From: a bacterium
Lineage (GTDB): Bacteria; Myxococcota; UBA727; JAUIJE01
Reading direction: 5' to 3'
Length of the DNA: 64,000 nucleotides
NCBI GenBank assembly: GCA_030431455.1
Contig: JAUIJE010000006.1
Span: 1 to 64,000, forward strand
The notes beneath the pieces are model-generated. The model did no database searches and was not told the origin of the DNA. It saw only the letters and a program-made list of their open reading frames with translations. A program made the position numbers and the translations under genes. Below, piece by piece: positions 1 to 10,095 of the stretch. Each line of letters begins with the position of its first letter. The stretch's first letter is position 1.

Positions 1-1
1 C

Positions 2-1156
2 GGGGGAGCGACGGTCACCGAAGCGAACGCACAGTCTCCATTGGCATTGCCGATCGATGATGAATCCGGCCGCGGCACCTACGGTCTGAGCTGTCAGGGC
101 CCAGGAACCAGCAACAGCGCGATGTGGATGAACGGTCCGTTGGTGTACGTGGGCGATGCCACGAGCACAATCGATGCGGCGATCGACGGAGCAGAGGCCA
201 TACTGGGAAGCGCAACCTTCAGTGGTCTGGACATCGTCAGCCTTGCGGGCCTCTCACAGCTTCGCTTCATTTCGGGCAACCTCACCTTCGGGTCGGGCCC
301 CGTCGTGGATTTCTCGCTGTCCCTTCCGGCGCTCGAGTACGTCGGAGGCTTCTTCGAGATTTCCTCCAATGCGGGATTGATGACGGCGTCATTTGCAAAG
401 CTAGTTGGAGTGGTCGGGCACCTGACAATCAACAACAACGGAAAGGGCGCCACGACGGCTGAGCGTCACCTCGCTGACGTCCGTATTGGACCTGCTATCC
501 CTGGCGCACCGCTCGACATCGGTGGTCCCGTGATGGTGACTCAGAACAACTGGACGCTGGGCGTCGGTGACGAACTGAGGGCATTGGCGTTGGACAGCAT
601 CGGCGGAGCATTGATCATCTCCGACAACCTTGGACTTGACGACATTAACCTCGCGGAACTCGCTCTGCTTCAGGGCCCTTTGACATTTGCTCGCAACGAC
701 GCCAGTTCTGAACTTGCCCTGCCAGTACTCACCACCGTTGACGGCGACTTCACCATCGAGGACAACGCACAACTCGCGTCGACCATCTTCACGTCCCTGA
801 CTGATGTCGAAGGCAACTTCCGCGTGGCCGCGAACACCGCCCTCGACACCATCGACTTCACAAGTCTCACCACCATCACCGGCAACTTCACGTTCTCAGA
901 TACGGCGATCAACAGCCCGACCGCCATCCCGCTCCATACCTCGGTCTTCCTTCAAGGTTGGCCAGTGGACTTTGCTGCGCTTGGAAACAACTTCCAGGTC
1001 CTGACGCACGCCTCCGTGCCCTGTGAGCAGAGACAGTGTCTTTATTGTCGAGCGCATGCCGATGAGGCTACCGCCGGACTCGATTTCCTCGCGGATGGGG
1101 CAGGGGACCCAGCGTGTTCTTTGCCGATCTGCCCCGTCGGGGACTGTGTCCCCTAG
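2..1156 (+). CDS. L-domain/leucine-rich repeat surface protein, 5' end outside window
   Basis: The reading frame is open to the left edge, so the N-terminus is missing. At least 371 residues are visible from a possible internal TTG at 41. After a short Cys-containing segment like the Ig-type modules of the lipoprotein at 6930, the protein has repeats of about 22-25 residues with the pattern 'LxxVxGxFxIxxNxxLxxxxFxxL', typical of receptor-L-type leucine-rich repeats. It ends in a Cys-rich tail (CEQRQCLYC...CSLPICPVGDC). The same repeat type and a similar Cys-rich end occur in the C-terminal half of the 6930-9482 protein, so the two are probably paralogues. The protein is probably extracellular or outer-membrane anchored, by analogy with that lipoprotein; no catalytic motif is visible. 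Function is unknown, with ligand binding or adhesion as the likely role. Confidence 0.75.
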   Translation, partial: GGATVTEANAQSPLALPIDDESGRGTYGLSCQGPGTSNSAMWMNGPLVYVGDATSTIDAAIDGAEAILGSATFSGLDIVSLAGLSQLRFISGNLTFGSGPVVDFSLSLPALEYVGGFFEISSNAGLMTASFAKLVGVVGHLTINNNGKGATTAERHLADVRIGPAIPGAPLDIGGPVMVTQNNWTLGVGDELRALALDSIGGALIISDNLGLDDINLAELALLQGPLTFARNDASSELALPVLTTVDGDFTIEDNAQLASTIFTSLTDVEGNFRVAANTALDTIDFTSLTTITGNFTFSDTAINSPTAIPLHTSVFLQGWPVDFAALGNNFQVLTHASVPCEQRQCLYCRAHADEATAGLDFLADGAGDPACSLPICPVGDCVP

Positions 1157-1335
1157 TGCGCTGGCTGGCACATCACACCCCGCGACTCCGTCCCACCCTC
1201 AACCCCCCCGTTTCACCCCTGAAACGCCGGTCCCAAGCCATTTCCCGCCCCTGAGCGGGAGATTGGCTTGGGGCCGCGAAAATCTCTGCTGGCACAATCC
1301 CCGCAATCTCTTGTTGCACCACACAGGAGATTTTC

Positions 1336-3375
1336 ATGAACACCAGCAGCCTTTTCCTCACCGCCATCCTCCTCGCCTCCTCCACCGCCGTCGCCGGCCC
1401 CGTGCAGGAGGCGTTCGACGCGTACGGTGTGCCGCAGTCCCACGTGGCCGGCACCCTGCTCGTCCAGCTCGCCGACGCGCCCCGCACCGACGACGGCGTG
1501 CAGGCCATTCTCGATGAGGTCGGCGCCCGCACCGACCTTTCCCTGAAGCTGCGCCGCCGCGGCGCCCTCGACTGGAACCTCGTCATCGTGCGCGACCCCA
1601 AAGACCCGGCGCACGTGCCCACCGAGGACGAGACGGAGTCGCTTCGCAACCAAGTCGCCGCCGACAAAGCCGTGGCCCAGGCGACCACCAACGCCTGGTT
1701 CCGCACCCAAGCGGTCCCCAACGATGAGTACTACGGCGCCATGTGGCACCTCCCGATGATCGGCCTCGAGGACGCGTGGGACGTCACCACCGGCACGTCG
1801 AGCCAGCGCATCGGTGTCATCGACTCTGGACTGGTGCGTACCCACCCGGAGCTGTCGGCCAAGGATGCCGCGGGCTTTGACTTCATTGAGGACCCCGCCT
1901 TCAGCAACGACGGCGACGGCTGGGACGCAGATTATACCGACGAGGGGGACGGGTGTCCGGAGCAGGGCCAGCCGAACAGCTGGCATGGCACGCACGTGTC
2001 CGGCACCATCGCTGCGTCGAGCAACAACGGCGCGGGCATCGCAGGCATCAACTGGCAAGCGGAGATCGTCACCGGACGCGCGTTGGGGCGGTGCGGCGGC
2101 GACATGTTCAACTCCGTGAATGCCGTCGCTTGGATGGCCGGCTACGAGGTCCCGGGCGTGGCCCCTCTCGCGGCGTCCGACCGCCCGCAGGTGATCAACA
2201 TGTCCCTCGGCAGCCCCAACACCTGCGAGGGTGGTTTCAACGACGTGTTCGAAGCCGCCCGCGACGCCGGGGTTCTGGTGGTGGTCGCGGCCGGCAACGC
2301 CGCGGGACCGGTTCAGCTTCCCGCCAACTGTCCGGACACCTTCGCGGTCGGTGCGTTCGGGCCCACCGGCGCCCGGACCAGCTACAGCGACTTCGGCCCG
2401 GAAATCGACATCGTGGCCCCAGGTGGCGAGCAAGCGATGGGCGATGATGCCGGCGTGCTCTCCACCGTTTCGCCGGTCGATGGCAGCTACACCTTCCTCC
2501 AAGGCACCTCGATGGCCGCGCCCCATGTCGCCGGCGTCGCGTCGCTCCTCCTCGCCGCCAACCCCAGCCTCTCGGTCGCCCAGCTCAAGACCGCCCTCAC
2601 CGGCAGCGGCTACACCTGCGAGAACTGCGACAACAAACCCGCGCTCGTCGCTTCGGTGTCCGTCGCCGCCGTGGCCGATGGCAGCATTCCCGACCAGGGC
2701 GGCAACGACCCCGGCAACAACAACCCCGGCACCCCCGCCCCCACCGGGCCCACCGGCGACGTCGAGCCCAACGACGGCTTCGACCAAGCGAGCCTCGTCG
2801 AGTGTGGCCAAACCTACCAAGGCACCATCTCCAGCGAGACCGACTTTGACGAGTTCGTGCCCGAGACCTTTGACGGTCCCCTGACCGTGACCCTGACCCC
2901 CCAAGGCCAAGACCTCGATCTGTACGCCTCCACCGGTGACGACTGGCAGAACGGCGACCTGCTCGCCTACAGCGAAAACGAGGGCACCGCGGCCGAGTCG
3001 TTCTCGATCACCATGACCGGGACCCGCACCGCCATCGTTGTCCTCCCGTACCAAACCCAAGGCAGCGTCGGCTACACCTTGTCCGTCGAGTGCAACGCCC
3101 CGGCTCCGGCGCCCACCCCCGGCCTGCCCGGCGACGGCGGGGGCGACAACGACAACAACGACGACAACAACAACAACGACGACAACAACAACGACAATGA
3201 CCGCGACGACCGCGACGACGACGACCGCGACGACCGCGACGACCGCGACGACCGGTACGATGACCGTGACCCGGGCAGCAGCGGCGGCTGCAGCCACATG
3301 GGTTCGCCGAGCTCGGTCGCGCCCTTCGCTGGCTTTGCCTTGTTGCTCACCTTGGTGCGTCGCCGCCGCCGCTGA
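1336..3375 (+). CDS. Secreted subtilisin-like serine protease with PPC domain and MYXO-CTERM-like tail
   Basis: 679 residues. An AGGAG ribosome site lies about 8 nt before the ATG. Residues 1-20 are a Sec signal peptide (hydrophobic core ending AVAG). The S8 catalytic triad is visible: Asp163 in VIDSG, His217 in HGTH and Ser392 in GTSMAAPH. A propeptide-like region lies between about 30 and 130. A pre-peptidase C-terminal (PPC) domain follows at about 475-590, beginning at 'EPNDGFDQA' with the usual DLDLY core. A low-complexity Asn/Asp then Arg/Asp linker (3128-3263) leads to Gly-Gly-Cys, a hydrophobic segment and five Arg. That end matches the MYXO-CTERM sorting pattern, in which the protein is processed and attached at the surface. 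All active-site residues are present, so it should be an active protease; the substrate is unknown. It sits alone, with a terminator after it. Confidence 0.93.
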   Translation: MNTSSLFLTAILLASSTAVAGPVQEAFDAYGVPQSHVAGTLLVQLADAPRTDDGVQAILDEVGARTDLSLKLRRRGALDWNLVIVRDPKDPAHVPTEDETESLRNQVAADKAVAQATTNAWFRTQAVPNDEYYGAMWHLPMIGLEDAWDVTTGTSSQRIGVIDSGLVRTHPELSAKDAAGFDFIEDPAFSNDGDGWDADYTDEGDGCPEQGQPNSWHGTHVSGTIAASSNNGAGIAGINWQAEIVTGRALGRCGGDMFNSVNAVAWMAGYEVPGVAPLAASDRPQVINMSLGSPNTCEGGFNDVFEAARDAGVLVVVAAGNAAGPVQLPANCPDTFAVGAFGPTGARTSYSDFGPEIDIVAPGGEQAMGDDAGVLSTVSPVDGSYTFLQGTSMAAPHVAGVASLLLAANPSLSVAQLKTALTGSGYTCENCDNKPALVASVSVAAVADGSIPDQGGNDPGNNNPGTPAPTGPTGDVEPNDGFDQASLVECGQTYQGTISSETDFDEFVPETFDGPLTVTLTPQGQDLDLYASTGDDWQNGDLLAYSENEGTAAESFSITMTGTRTAIVVLPYQTQGSVGYTLSVECNAPAPAPTPGLPGDGGGDNDNNDDNNNNDDNNNDNDRDDRDDDDRDDRDDRDDRYDDRDPGSSGGCSHMGSPSSVAPFAGFALLLTLVRRRRR

Positions 3376-3393
3376 TCTGCACCCCCACCGCAT

Positions 3394-3424
3394 ACGGCCG
3401 GGCGTTCGCGCGCTCGGCCGTTTT
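3394..3424 (+). terminator. Intrinsic terminator after the protease
   Basis: A GC-rich inverted repeat (ACGGCCGGGCG / CGCTCGGCCG around a small loop) is followed by TTTTGCGTTT. It lies 20 nt after the protease stop. The following 3425-3569 holds no gene or RNA I can support. Confidence 0.6.
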
Positions 3425-3569
3425 GCGTTTGACAACCTATGCACCACATGCGCATATGAACGGTATGCAACTGCGTTCCCTCAACTCATTGTGCGATTCG
3501 GAATCACGCTTCCGACGCGGGAGGGGTGCATAGCGAGACCGTTGCTGTAACGACGACCACGCTTGACCA

Positions 3570-3594
3570 AGCCCGCCCTCCCGGCGGGCTTTTT
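3570..3594 (+). terminator. Intrinsic terminator upstream of the EF-Tu paralogue
   Basis: Stem AGCCCGCC / GGCGGGCT with a 5-nt loop runs straight into TTTTT. No gene between 3425 and 3569 explains it. It may close read-through from the protease, or be the relic of a lost tRNA or small gene before tuf. Confidence 0.75.
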
Positions 3595-3627
3595 CGTTGG
3601 TCTTTGGTTTGCCTCGACAGGATTTGC

Positions 3628-3647
3628 CGGCGGGTTCGATTCCCGCC
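3628..3647 (+). other. Isolated tRNA T-arm-like hairpin before the EF-Tu gene
   Basis: The segment has the exact form of a tRNA T-arm: stem GCGGG, loop TTCGATT, stem CCCGC, then CCGGGGC where a 3' acceptor strand would be. No matching 5' acceptor strand (GCCCCGG), D-arm or anticodon arm is found upstream, so this is not an intact tRNA. Bacterial tuf genes often follow tRNA clusters, so a degraded tRNA is the favoured explanation. Chance is possible because the motif is short and GC-rich. Confidence 0.4.
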
Positions 3648-3717
3648 CGGGGCGAAGACGGACAGGTACGTCTGCAAGACCAGGCCCGTACGCGGGCCGC
3701 AAAAAGGAGAAGAGCAA

Positions 3718-4908
<1,191 letters not shown>

Positions 4909-4914
4909 CCCCGC

Positions 4915-4950
4915 AATCCGGGCCCCACCGCAAAGTGGGGCCCGGATTTT
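4915..4950. terminator. Strong intrinsic terminator between convergent genes
   Basis: A 14-bp perfect stem (AATCCGGGCCCCAC / GTGGGGCCCGGATT) encloses a 6-nt loop and is followed by TT. It lies between the EF-Tu stop (4908) and the stop of the convergent gene (4974). The A residues on the left allow function on both strands. Confidence 0.8.
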
Positions 4951-4973
4951 GGGGACGGTGCGCGGCGGAGGGG

Positions 4974-5282
4974 TCAGTCGCCGCGCAACCAGCCGTAGTT
5001 GATCGCGTCTGCGGTGTGTTCTCGGTCCTCTTCACTGCAATCGTCATCGACGAAGTATTCGTATCGCTTGTCCGAACACGGCACCTCGTCACACACGCCG
5101 TCGAGAGCCCAGCCACAGGGATCGGTCTGGTGACACGTACACGCGTTGTAGGCCCCGGCGGAGCAGGCGTCCTCGCAGTCCTGTTCTTGGGTGGCGGGGT
5201 CTTCGTAGGTGACGGTGGCGGTGGTTGCGAAAACCGCGAACCCCAACACCACCAAGGCAGGGATTTGTCGAAGCCAGCTCAT
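4974..5282 (-). CDS. Small exported Cys-rich protein of unknown function
   Basis: 102 residues. Residues 1-25 form an N-terminal hydrophobic segment with one Arg before it (MSWLRQIPALVVLGFAVF), consistent with a Sec signal or an anchor. The mature part is acidic and has eight Cys residues in pairs (CEDACSAGAYNACTC, CGWALDGVC, PCSDK, DDCSEE), suggesting a disulphide-stabilised periplasmic or extracellular domain. I do not recognise the family. The gene is convergent with tuf and divergent from the VTT gene at 5375. Start at 5282 (ATG) gives a clean signal peptide. Confidence 0.7.
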   Translation of the reverse strand: MSWLRQIPALVVLGFAVFATTATVTYEDPATQEQDCEDACSAGAYNACTCHQTDPCGWALDGVCDEVPCSDKRYEYFVDDDCSEEDREHTADAINYGWLRGD

Positions 5283-5374
5283 CGGGCCCTCCCGCGCGTG
5301 CGTGTGGCACCAACTGACCGGCCCGGCCGGCTTGAACGCGAAGTGGCCGCCTGTTACCTATCACTTGATTAATT

Positions 5375-5941
5375 ATGAAAACCGCATCCAAACGCCCCTG
5401 GCTTCGTCCCTTGATCCTCGTCGTCAGCATCGTGACAGCGGTGGTCGTCGTGAAAATGACGGGCCTCGATCAGCACATCGATCGCGACACCCTCTCGACG
5501 TTCCTGCGGGAGCAAGGCGCGGTGGGGTTGGTGGTGTTCTTGTTGGCCTTTTCCGTGGGGCTGATCGTGCAGCTGCCGGGGCTTTTGTTCTTCGCGGCTG
5601 CGGTTCTGGCCTACGGTGCCTACACAGGCGGATTTATTGCCTTTTTTGGTGGGCTCATCGCGTTCACGGCGAGCTTTTTCTTCGCCCGGGCGGTGGGGGG
5701 CAAGGCCGCGCTCGACCAGCTCAAACACCCGTGGGCCAAGCGGGCGCTCTCCGCGGTGGAGTCCCGGCCGGTGCGCACGGTGGCGTTGCTCCGGGTGCTC
5801 ACGTTGTTCAGCCCGCCCACGACCTATGCGCTCGCGCTGTCGAGCGTGCGGTACCGGGACTTTCTCGTCGGGAGCGCGCTGGGGCTGTTGCCGGTGGTGG
5901 TGGTGTTCTCTGCGCTCAGCGAGTGTGCGCTGATGAGCTGA
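5375..5941 (+). CDS. VTT/TVP38-TMEM64 (DedA-like) membrane protein
   Basis: 188 residues with five or so hydrophobic segments: about 10-28, 48-65, 68-90 and two near the C-terminus. The central part, with 'GLIVQLPGLLFFAAAVLAYG' followed by 'GGLIAFTASFFFARAVGG', fits the VTT domain (SNARE-associated Golgi family), in which a re-entrant loop carries a Pro/Gly motif and a later Arg/Gly motif. The segment 'LRVLTLFSPPTTYALAL' matches the second conserved Pro-rich re-entrant region. Known relatives are lipid-scrambling or transport proteins of the inner membrane. The neighbour on the opposite strand, ending 6 nt away, is an acyltransferase of phospholipid synthesis, which fits a lipid role, but the genes are convergent and not an operon. 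Confidence 0.8.
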   Translation: MKTASKRPWLRPLILVVSIVTAVVVVKMTGLDQHIDRDTLSTFLREQGAVGLVVFLLAFSVGLIVQLPGLLFFAAAVLAYGAYTGGFIAFFGGLIAFTASFFFARAVGGKAALDQLKHPWAKRALSAVESRPVRTVALLRVLTLFSPPTTYALALSSVRYRDFLVGSALGLLPVVVVFSALSECALMS

Positions 5942-5947
5942 CCGGGG

Positions 5948-6814
5948 TCAGCTCGCGAGCTTGCGCGGCTGGGGTTGGTCGCGCAGCGGATGCAGCGGCT
6001 GCTGGTCTTCGCTGAGGTTGCGGATAAACGCGTCTTCGATGGCCGCGAGGTGCTCTTCGATGCGATCCGCTGACCAGCCGGTGGTGTCGATGGGCTCGGG
6101 AAACACGATGTGCACGTCGGTGGGCGTGACCCGCGGCGGGCCCTTGGGCCAGGCCCGCTGGGTGCCCATGGTGACCATGGGTTGGATCGGGAGGCCGGTC
6201 TGGATCGCGAGGTGCACAATGCCTTTGCGTACCTCTTGCAGACGGCCATCGCGGGACCGGGTGCCCTCGGGCCAGATGAAGATGCTCAGCCGGTTGTCGT
6301 TGATGAACTTCGCCATGCGTTGCAGCGATGCGATTGCGCGCTTGGACACGCCGCGGTCAATGCGCACGTGGCCGGCGAGCACGTAGAGCAAGCCAAAAAA
6401 CGGGTACAGGATCACCTGGCGCTTGCCCACGCCACAGGTCCCCGACGGGGAAAACCAAATGCCGAGGGGGATGTCGAGCAGCGAGCAGTGGTTCATGGCC
6501 CAGATCGCGGGGGGCCGGGCCAGGGCTTCGGCGTGCCCGGTGGTGTGCACGGTGGAGCCCGAACACCAGAACATCGCCCGGCCAAAGATCGACCCATACA
6601 CATTGGAGATGCGCACCCGCAGCGGTCGCGACGGCAGGGCCAGCAACAGCAGCGGGATGAACAGGACCACCCCGAGCGACATCAAGATGCCGCCGAAGGC
6701 GAGCCGGGCCACCGACGTGGTCAGCAGCCAGACAGAGAGGCGGGGGGGAACGAAAGCCGGGGCTTCGCTGAGGCTCAAATCAGATGTCGGCACAGGAGGC
6801 ATCGTAGGGCCCAT
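5948..6814 (-). CDS. PlsC-like 1-acylglycerol-3-phosphate O-acyltransferase
   Basis: 288 residues. A hydrophobic segment at about 35-60 (GGILMSLGVVLFIPLLLLAL) anchors it to the inner membrane. The catalytic HX4D motif is NHCSLLD, the lipid-binding motif is WPEGTRSRDG (usually FPEGTRS), and 'GLPIQPMVTMG' matches block IV of the family. These motifs transfer an acyl chain to the sn-2 position of lysophosphatidate in phospholipid synthesis. The N-terminus before the membrane segment is longer than usual, Pro-rich and probably cytoplasmic. The stop nearly abuts that of the VTT gene (5941). Confidence 0.9.
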   Translation of the reverse strand: MGPTMPPVPTSDLSLSEAPAFVPPRLSVWLLTTSVARLAFGGILMSLGVVLFIPLLLLALPSRPLRVRISNVYGSIFGRAMFWCSGSTVHTTGHAEALARPPAIWAMNHCSLLDIPLGIWFSPSGTCGVGKRQVILYPFFGLLYVLAGHVRIDRGVSKRAIASLQRMAKFINDNRLSIFIWPEGTRSRDGRLQEVRKGIVHLAIQTGLPIQPMVTMGTQRAWPKGPPRVTPTDVHIVFPEPIDTTGWSADRIEEHLAAIEDAFIRNLSEDQQPLHPLRDQPQPRKLAS

Positions 6815-6929
6815 CGGTCACGGTTCGGTCATCGGCGGGGTCCTACACAGTCCGACATCGGGTGTCGACGCGGGCCCGCCGTGACCGGGGTGCGTCGCCG
6901 GGTGGCGGAGCGGTGCGGTAGGCTGAGCC

Positions 6930-9482
6930 ATGCGCGGCATTTTGATGGCCTTGATGACTCTGTGCGTCACCGGCGCGGTGACAGGGTGCTCGTTTTTCTT
7001 TGGGCAAAGTCCCGCGGACTGTGCGGCCGATGCGGATTGCGCGGACGGCGCGACCTGCGTGGACGGGGTCTGCGTGGTCAACGGAGATGGTGACGGCGAC
7101 GGCGACGGGGATGGGGATGGCGACTGGCCGCCTGACGGCGGCTTGGAAGAACCGTCGGACGGCGGAGCCGCCGACTCCGGTTCTTCAGGCGATGGGGATG
7201 GCGACGGCGACGGCGACGGTGATGGCGACGGCGACGGAGATGGAGATGGGGACGGTGATCTGATCGCGGCGGTGCAGGTGGCGCCCCATGACCCGATCTA
7301 CTTTGGCCAGCCGTTGGCCATCGAGGTGGTGGCCCCGGACGCGGCCGGCTGTTCGCTGGCGACGCCCGGGGGGGCGGAGATCGTGCTGAACGACGCGGGG
7401 CCGCTGTTCACATTTGTGGTGACGCAGCTGGCCACGCCCGCGGACACCGGCGACTACGCGCTGTCCTGCGCCGACGGGGCGGGGCGCGAGGAAGAACGCA
7501 CGGTGAACGTGGTGGCCGCGCCCGATCTGGGGCCGGCGATGCTCAGCTTTTCCGGCCCCGCGGGGCCCGCGGCCGCGGGCGATGCGTTGACATTGCTGGC
7601 GGGGGCCGATTTTCAGATCGGGTTCGGGGCGGCGTTCGCGTCCTCGTGCGCGCTGTTGGAGGGCGGGATGGCGGTGGCCGACGCCGCGGACGGGGACGTC
7701 TGGGAGACAGGCGGCGGACCGCCGGGCAGTCTCACCGCGTGGACCGTGCAATGTGACGGCAACGCGAACGGCTTGCCGGGAAGCGTGACGCACACCACGG
7801 TGGTGACTTTTGGGGACGCGGGGGAGGCGCCCGAGGTCGACATCGATGCGTTTGTCGACGGGGTGGCCACCGACATTGTCGCCAGCGGCAACTTCAACAC
7901 CGGGTTCGCGGCGGAGGAGTGCGAGGCGGTGTTGCTCGACGAGTCGGGGACCGAGGTGGACGTGGCGGGCCTCGACCAGTTGGAGAGCGTCCAGGTGAGC
8001 TTCGCCGCCAGCGGCGGCATCCAATGGCGCTGCACCGATGCGGTGGGGCGGTCATCGGTGAGCGACGCACGCGCGGTCTACGGCGTCTCGGTGTCCCTCG
8101 ACCCGGGACCGTATTGGGTGGCGGCCGGCGACGACCTGCAGGTCGACTACACGGTGGGCGACGGCGTCTGTGTGTGGGGGCTCGACGACCCGGGCGCGGC
8201 GTTGTCGGTTGCAGAGAACGCCAACGGGGTGTTGCTGCAGAGCGTGAACGACGACGTGCAGCTCTCGGTGACCTGCGGGGGACCTGTCACCCCCGCCGCG
8301 CTCACGGTCACCGCCGCGGTGATGGTGCCGGCGAACATCGACGACATCGACGTGGTGTTCGGCAACACCAACAACGAGCTCACGGTTACCTATGTCGCGC
8401 CCGAGGCCGTGTCCTGTGGGCTCACCGACGGCGCCGGCGTGGACGCGGTCAGCGCGGGGGGCGTGTTCCCCCTGTCCGGGCTGGTGGCCGACCGCCACGA
8501 CTTTGTGCTCACGTGCACGGGGGAGACAGGGGCGCCCGAGGACGAAGCGGTGGCCGCGTTCGCGGTGTGGATCGGCGACTTCAACATCGACCCCGACGCG
8601 GCCTCGGCGGTGGGCATCCTCGCCTTGTCGGGGACCTGGAACAACAACGGCAACGGGGCTTTTCCCGACGCCGTGGCCGCGCAGTTGCGCCGGGTGAGGC
8701 AGGACATCAACATCCAGAGCCGGCCGTTCACCACCGTGGCGTTCCCGGCTCTGGAGTCCATCGGCCGTCACCTCCGGGTGGAGAACAACACGAGCCTGCT
8801 CAGCGCCAGCTTTCCGCGGTTGGTGTCCGTCGGGGGCGACACCGTGTTGGCCAACAACGACGCGATGACGAGCATGAGCCTTGACGCGCTGGAAGACGCG
8901 AACGAACAGTTCTACTTCCAGGAGAACGACGTGGCGTCCTCGCTGTACACGCCGGTGCTGGCCCGGGTGGGGCACCAGATGCGCATCTACAACAACGACG
9001 GGTTGCCCACCGCGTCGTTCCCGGCGCTCGTCAGCGTCGGGGAGAACAACACCTCGCTGGTGGTGCAGCAAAACGACGTGATGTTCAATCTCTTTGCCCC
9101 CTCGCTCGCGGTGGTCGGTCACGACGTCAACGTGCAAAACAACCCCGCGCTCACCAACGTGAACTTTGGGGCCCTCGACACCGCCGACAACGTCTTCATC
9201 CAGAACAACCCGGCGGTGAACGCGCTGCTGGTGGGGGTCAATGCCTCGGGCGGCCAACTCGACATCGAACTGGAGCTGCGGGTCAGCGACACCAGCCTCA
9301 CCAGCGGCAGCGGGTTTGAGGGCGGCTTCGCCCCCGCCATCAATGCGCTGACCCTGCGGGTGCGGGACAACGACGACCTCGAATGCATTGACATTTTGCC
9401 GTTGGCCTGCCGGACGGTGGCGAGCAACTATTTCTTGTTCGGCGGAGACGACCTCAGCTGCCCCTTGCCGACCTGCGACTGA
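6930..9482 (+). CDS. Lipoprotein with (GD)n linkers, Ig-like modules and L-domain repeats
   Basis: 850 residues. The signal peptide ends in a lipobox with Cys20 (GAVTGC), so it is lipid-anchored. A six-Cys segment (CAADADCADGATCVDGVC) precedes two (Gly-Asp)n stretches encoded at about 7083-7128 and 7189-7260. Residues of about 110-540 hold four or five Ig-like modules, each with paired Cys (for example 'YALSCADGAGREE' and 'VQCDGNANG'). The C-terminal 300 residues are leucine-rich L-domain repeats with 'LxSVGGDTVLANNDAM'-type units, and the protein ends at a Cys-rich tail. The last part matches the partial gene at the window start, so the two are paralogues. No enzymatic motif is seen; a surface binding or adhesion role is inferred. 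ATG 6930 is chosen because it begins a good signal peptide. Confidence 0.85.
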   Translation: MRGILMALMTLCVTGAVTGCSFFFGQSPADCAADADCADGATCVDGVCVVNGDGDGDGDGDGDGDWPPDGGLEEPSDGGAADSGSSGDGDGDGDGDGDGDGDGDGDGDGDLIAAVQVAPHDPIYFGQPLAIEVVAPDAAGCSLATPGGAEIVLNDAGPLFTFVVTQLATPADTGDYALSCADGAGREEERTVNVVAAPDLGPAMLSFSGPAGPAAAGDALTLLAGADFQIGFGAAFASSCALLEGGMAVADAADGDVWETGGGPPGSLTAWTVQCDGNANGLPGSVTHTTVVTFGDAGEAPEVDIDAFVDGVATDIVASGNFNTGFAAEECEAVLLDESGTEVDVAGLDQLESVQVSFAASGGIQWRCTDAVGRSSVSDARAVYGVSVSLDPGPYWVAAGDDLQVDYTVGDGVCVWGLDDPGAALSVAENANGVLLQSVNDDVQLSVTCGGPVTPAALTVTAAVMVPANIDDIDVVFGNTNNELTVTYVAPEAVSCGLTDGAGVDAVSAGGVFPLSGLVADRHDFVLTCTGETGAPEDEAVAAFAVWIGDFNIDPDAASAVGILALSGTWNNNGNGAFPDAVAAQLRRVRQDINIQSRPFTTVAFPALESIGRHLRVENNTSLLSASFPRLVSVGGDTVLANNDAMTSMSLDALEDANEQFYFQENDVASSLYTPVLARVGHQMRIYNNDGLPTASFPALVSVGENNTSLVVQQNDVMFNLFAPSLAVVGHDVNVQNNPALTNVNFGALDTADNVFIQNNPAVNALLVGVNASGGQLDIELELRVSDTSLTSGSGFEGGFAPAINALTLRVRDNDDLECIDILPLACRTVASNYFLFGGDDLSCPLPTCD

Positions 9483-9501
9483 CCGGTCGACCCGGCGTCG
9501 A

Positions 9502-10095
9502 TCAGTACCGCACCGCGGTGGGCTTGACGCGACCGGGGCCTTGCTCGGGGAGGACCCCCGCGAGCGGTCCGGTCTCCTCCAGCTGCCCGGTGAAGAGCAG
9601 AATCAGGCCGTGGATGATGCCGATGGTGCCGGCGAGCACGATGCCCGCCAATGAGCCTGCACCGCCACACACCAGAGCCACGATCACGAACCCAAACGCG
9701 GCATCGAGCAGCGCTTGGGTGTTGCCGAGCCCCTGGGCCACCTCGGTGCCGTAAATCGAGGACGCGTAGAGCCCGCCCGGCAGCGTGCCCCCCAAACAGC
9801 CCGCGGCGAAGCCACCCACCGAGCCGATGCCCGCGTAGACCACCGCGAGGGAGTAGATGGCGGTGCCTTTGCCCCCGAAACACTCCTGGTCGATCATGCT
9901 CAAGCCAATGCAGGTGAGCTGTTGCCAAAGAGAGAGGCAGGGATCGTAGGCGAACACCCGGGGGGACAGCCCGGTGTCTTCCTCGTCGAGGTCGTCAGCG
10001 ATCGGAGCCGACGGAGCCGACGAAGGGGCCAGGGGCGCGCCGTCGCTTGTCACGGAAGCCGGACCCAACGACAAGACAAGCACCAACGCGAGCAT
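9502..10095 (-). CDS. Small membrane protein of unknown function
   Basis: 197 residues. The start is at an N-terminal hydrophobic segment (MLALVLVLSLG) followed by an Ala/Pro/Ser/Asp-rich linker to about residue 45. Two long Gly/Ala-rich membrane segments follow, at about 78-105 (AIYSLAVVYAGIGSVGGFAAG) and 133-165 (AFGFVIVALVCGGAGSLAGIV). The C-terminal tail is charged and soluble. Cys at about 53, 62, 72, 99 and 142 may pair. I recognise no family. It is convergent with the lipoprotein ending at 9482, and the next gene upstream on the same strand ends at 10158, so it may be co-transcribed with the giant lipoprotein. Confidence 0.7.
   Translation of the reverse strand: MLALVLVLSLGPASVTSDGAPLAPSSAPSAPIADDLDEEDTGLSPRVFAYDPCLSLWQQLTCIGLSMIDQECFGGKGTAIYSLAVVYAGIGSVGGFAAGCLGGTLPGGLYASSIYGTEVAQGLGNTQALLDAAFGFVIVALVCGGAGSLAGIVLAGTIGIIHGLILLFTGQLEETGPLAGVLPEQGPGRVKPTAVRY

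Noticed and set aside
1213-3447. 744-codon open frame opposite the protease
   Set aside because: It is antisense to a gene with a complete catalytic triad and signal peptide. It is Val/Gly/His-rich, without start signals, and is a by-product of high G+C.
3606-3650. Intact tRNA or tmRNA before tuf
   Set aside because: Only a T-arm is present; no acceptor partner, D-arm or anticodon arm can be found.
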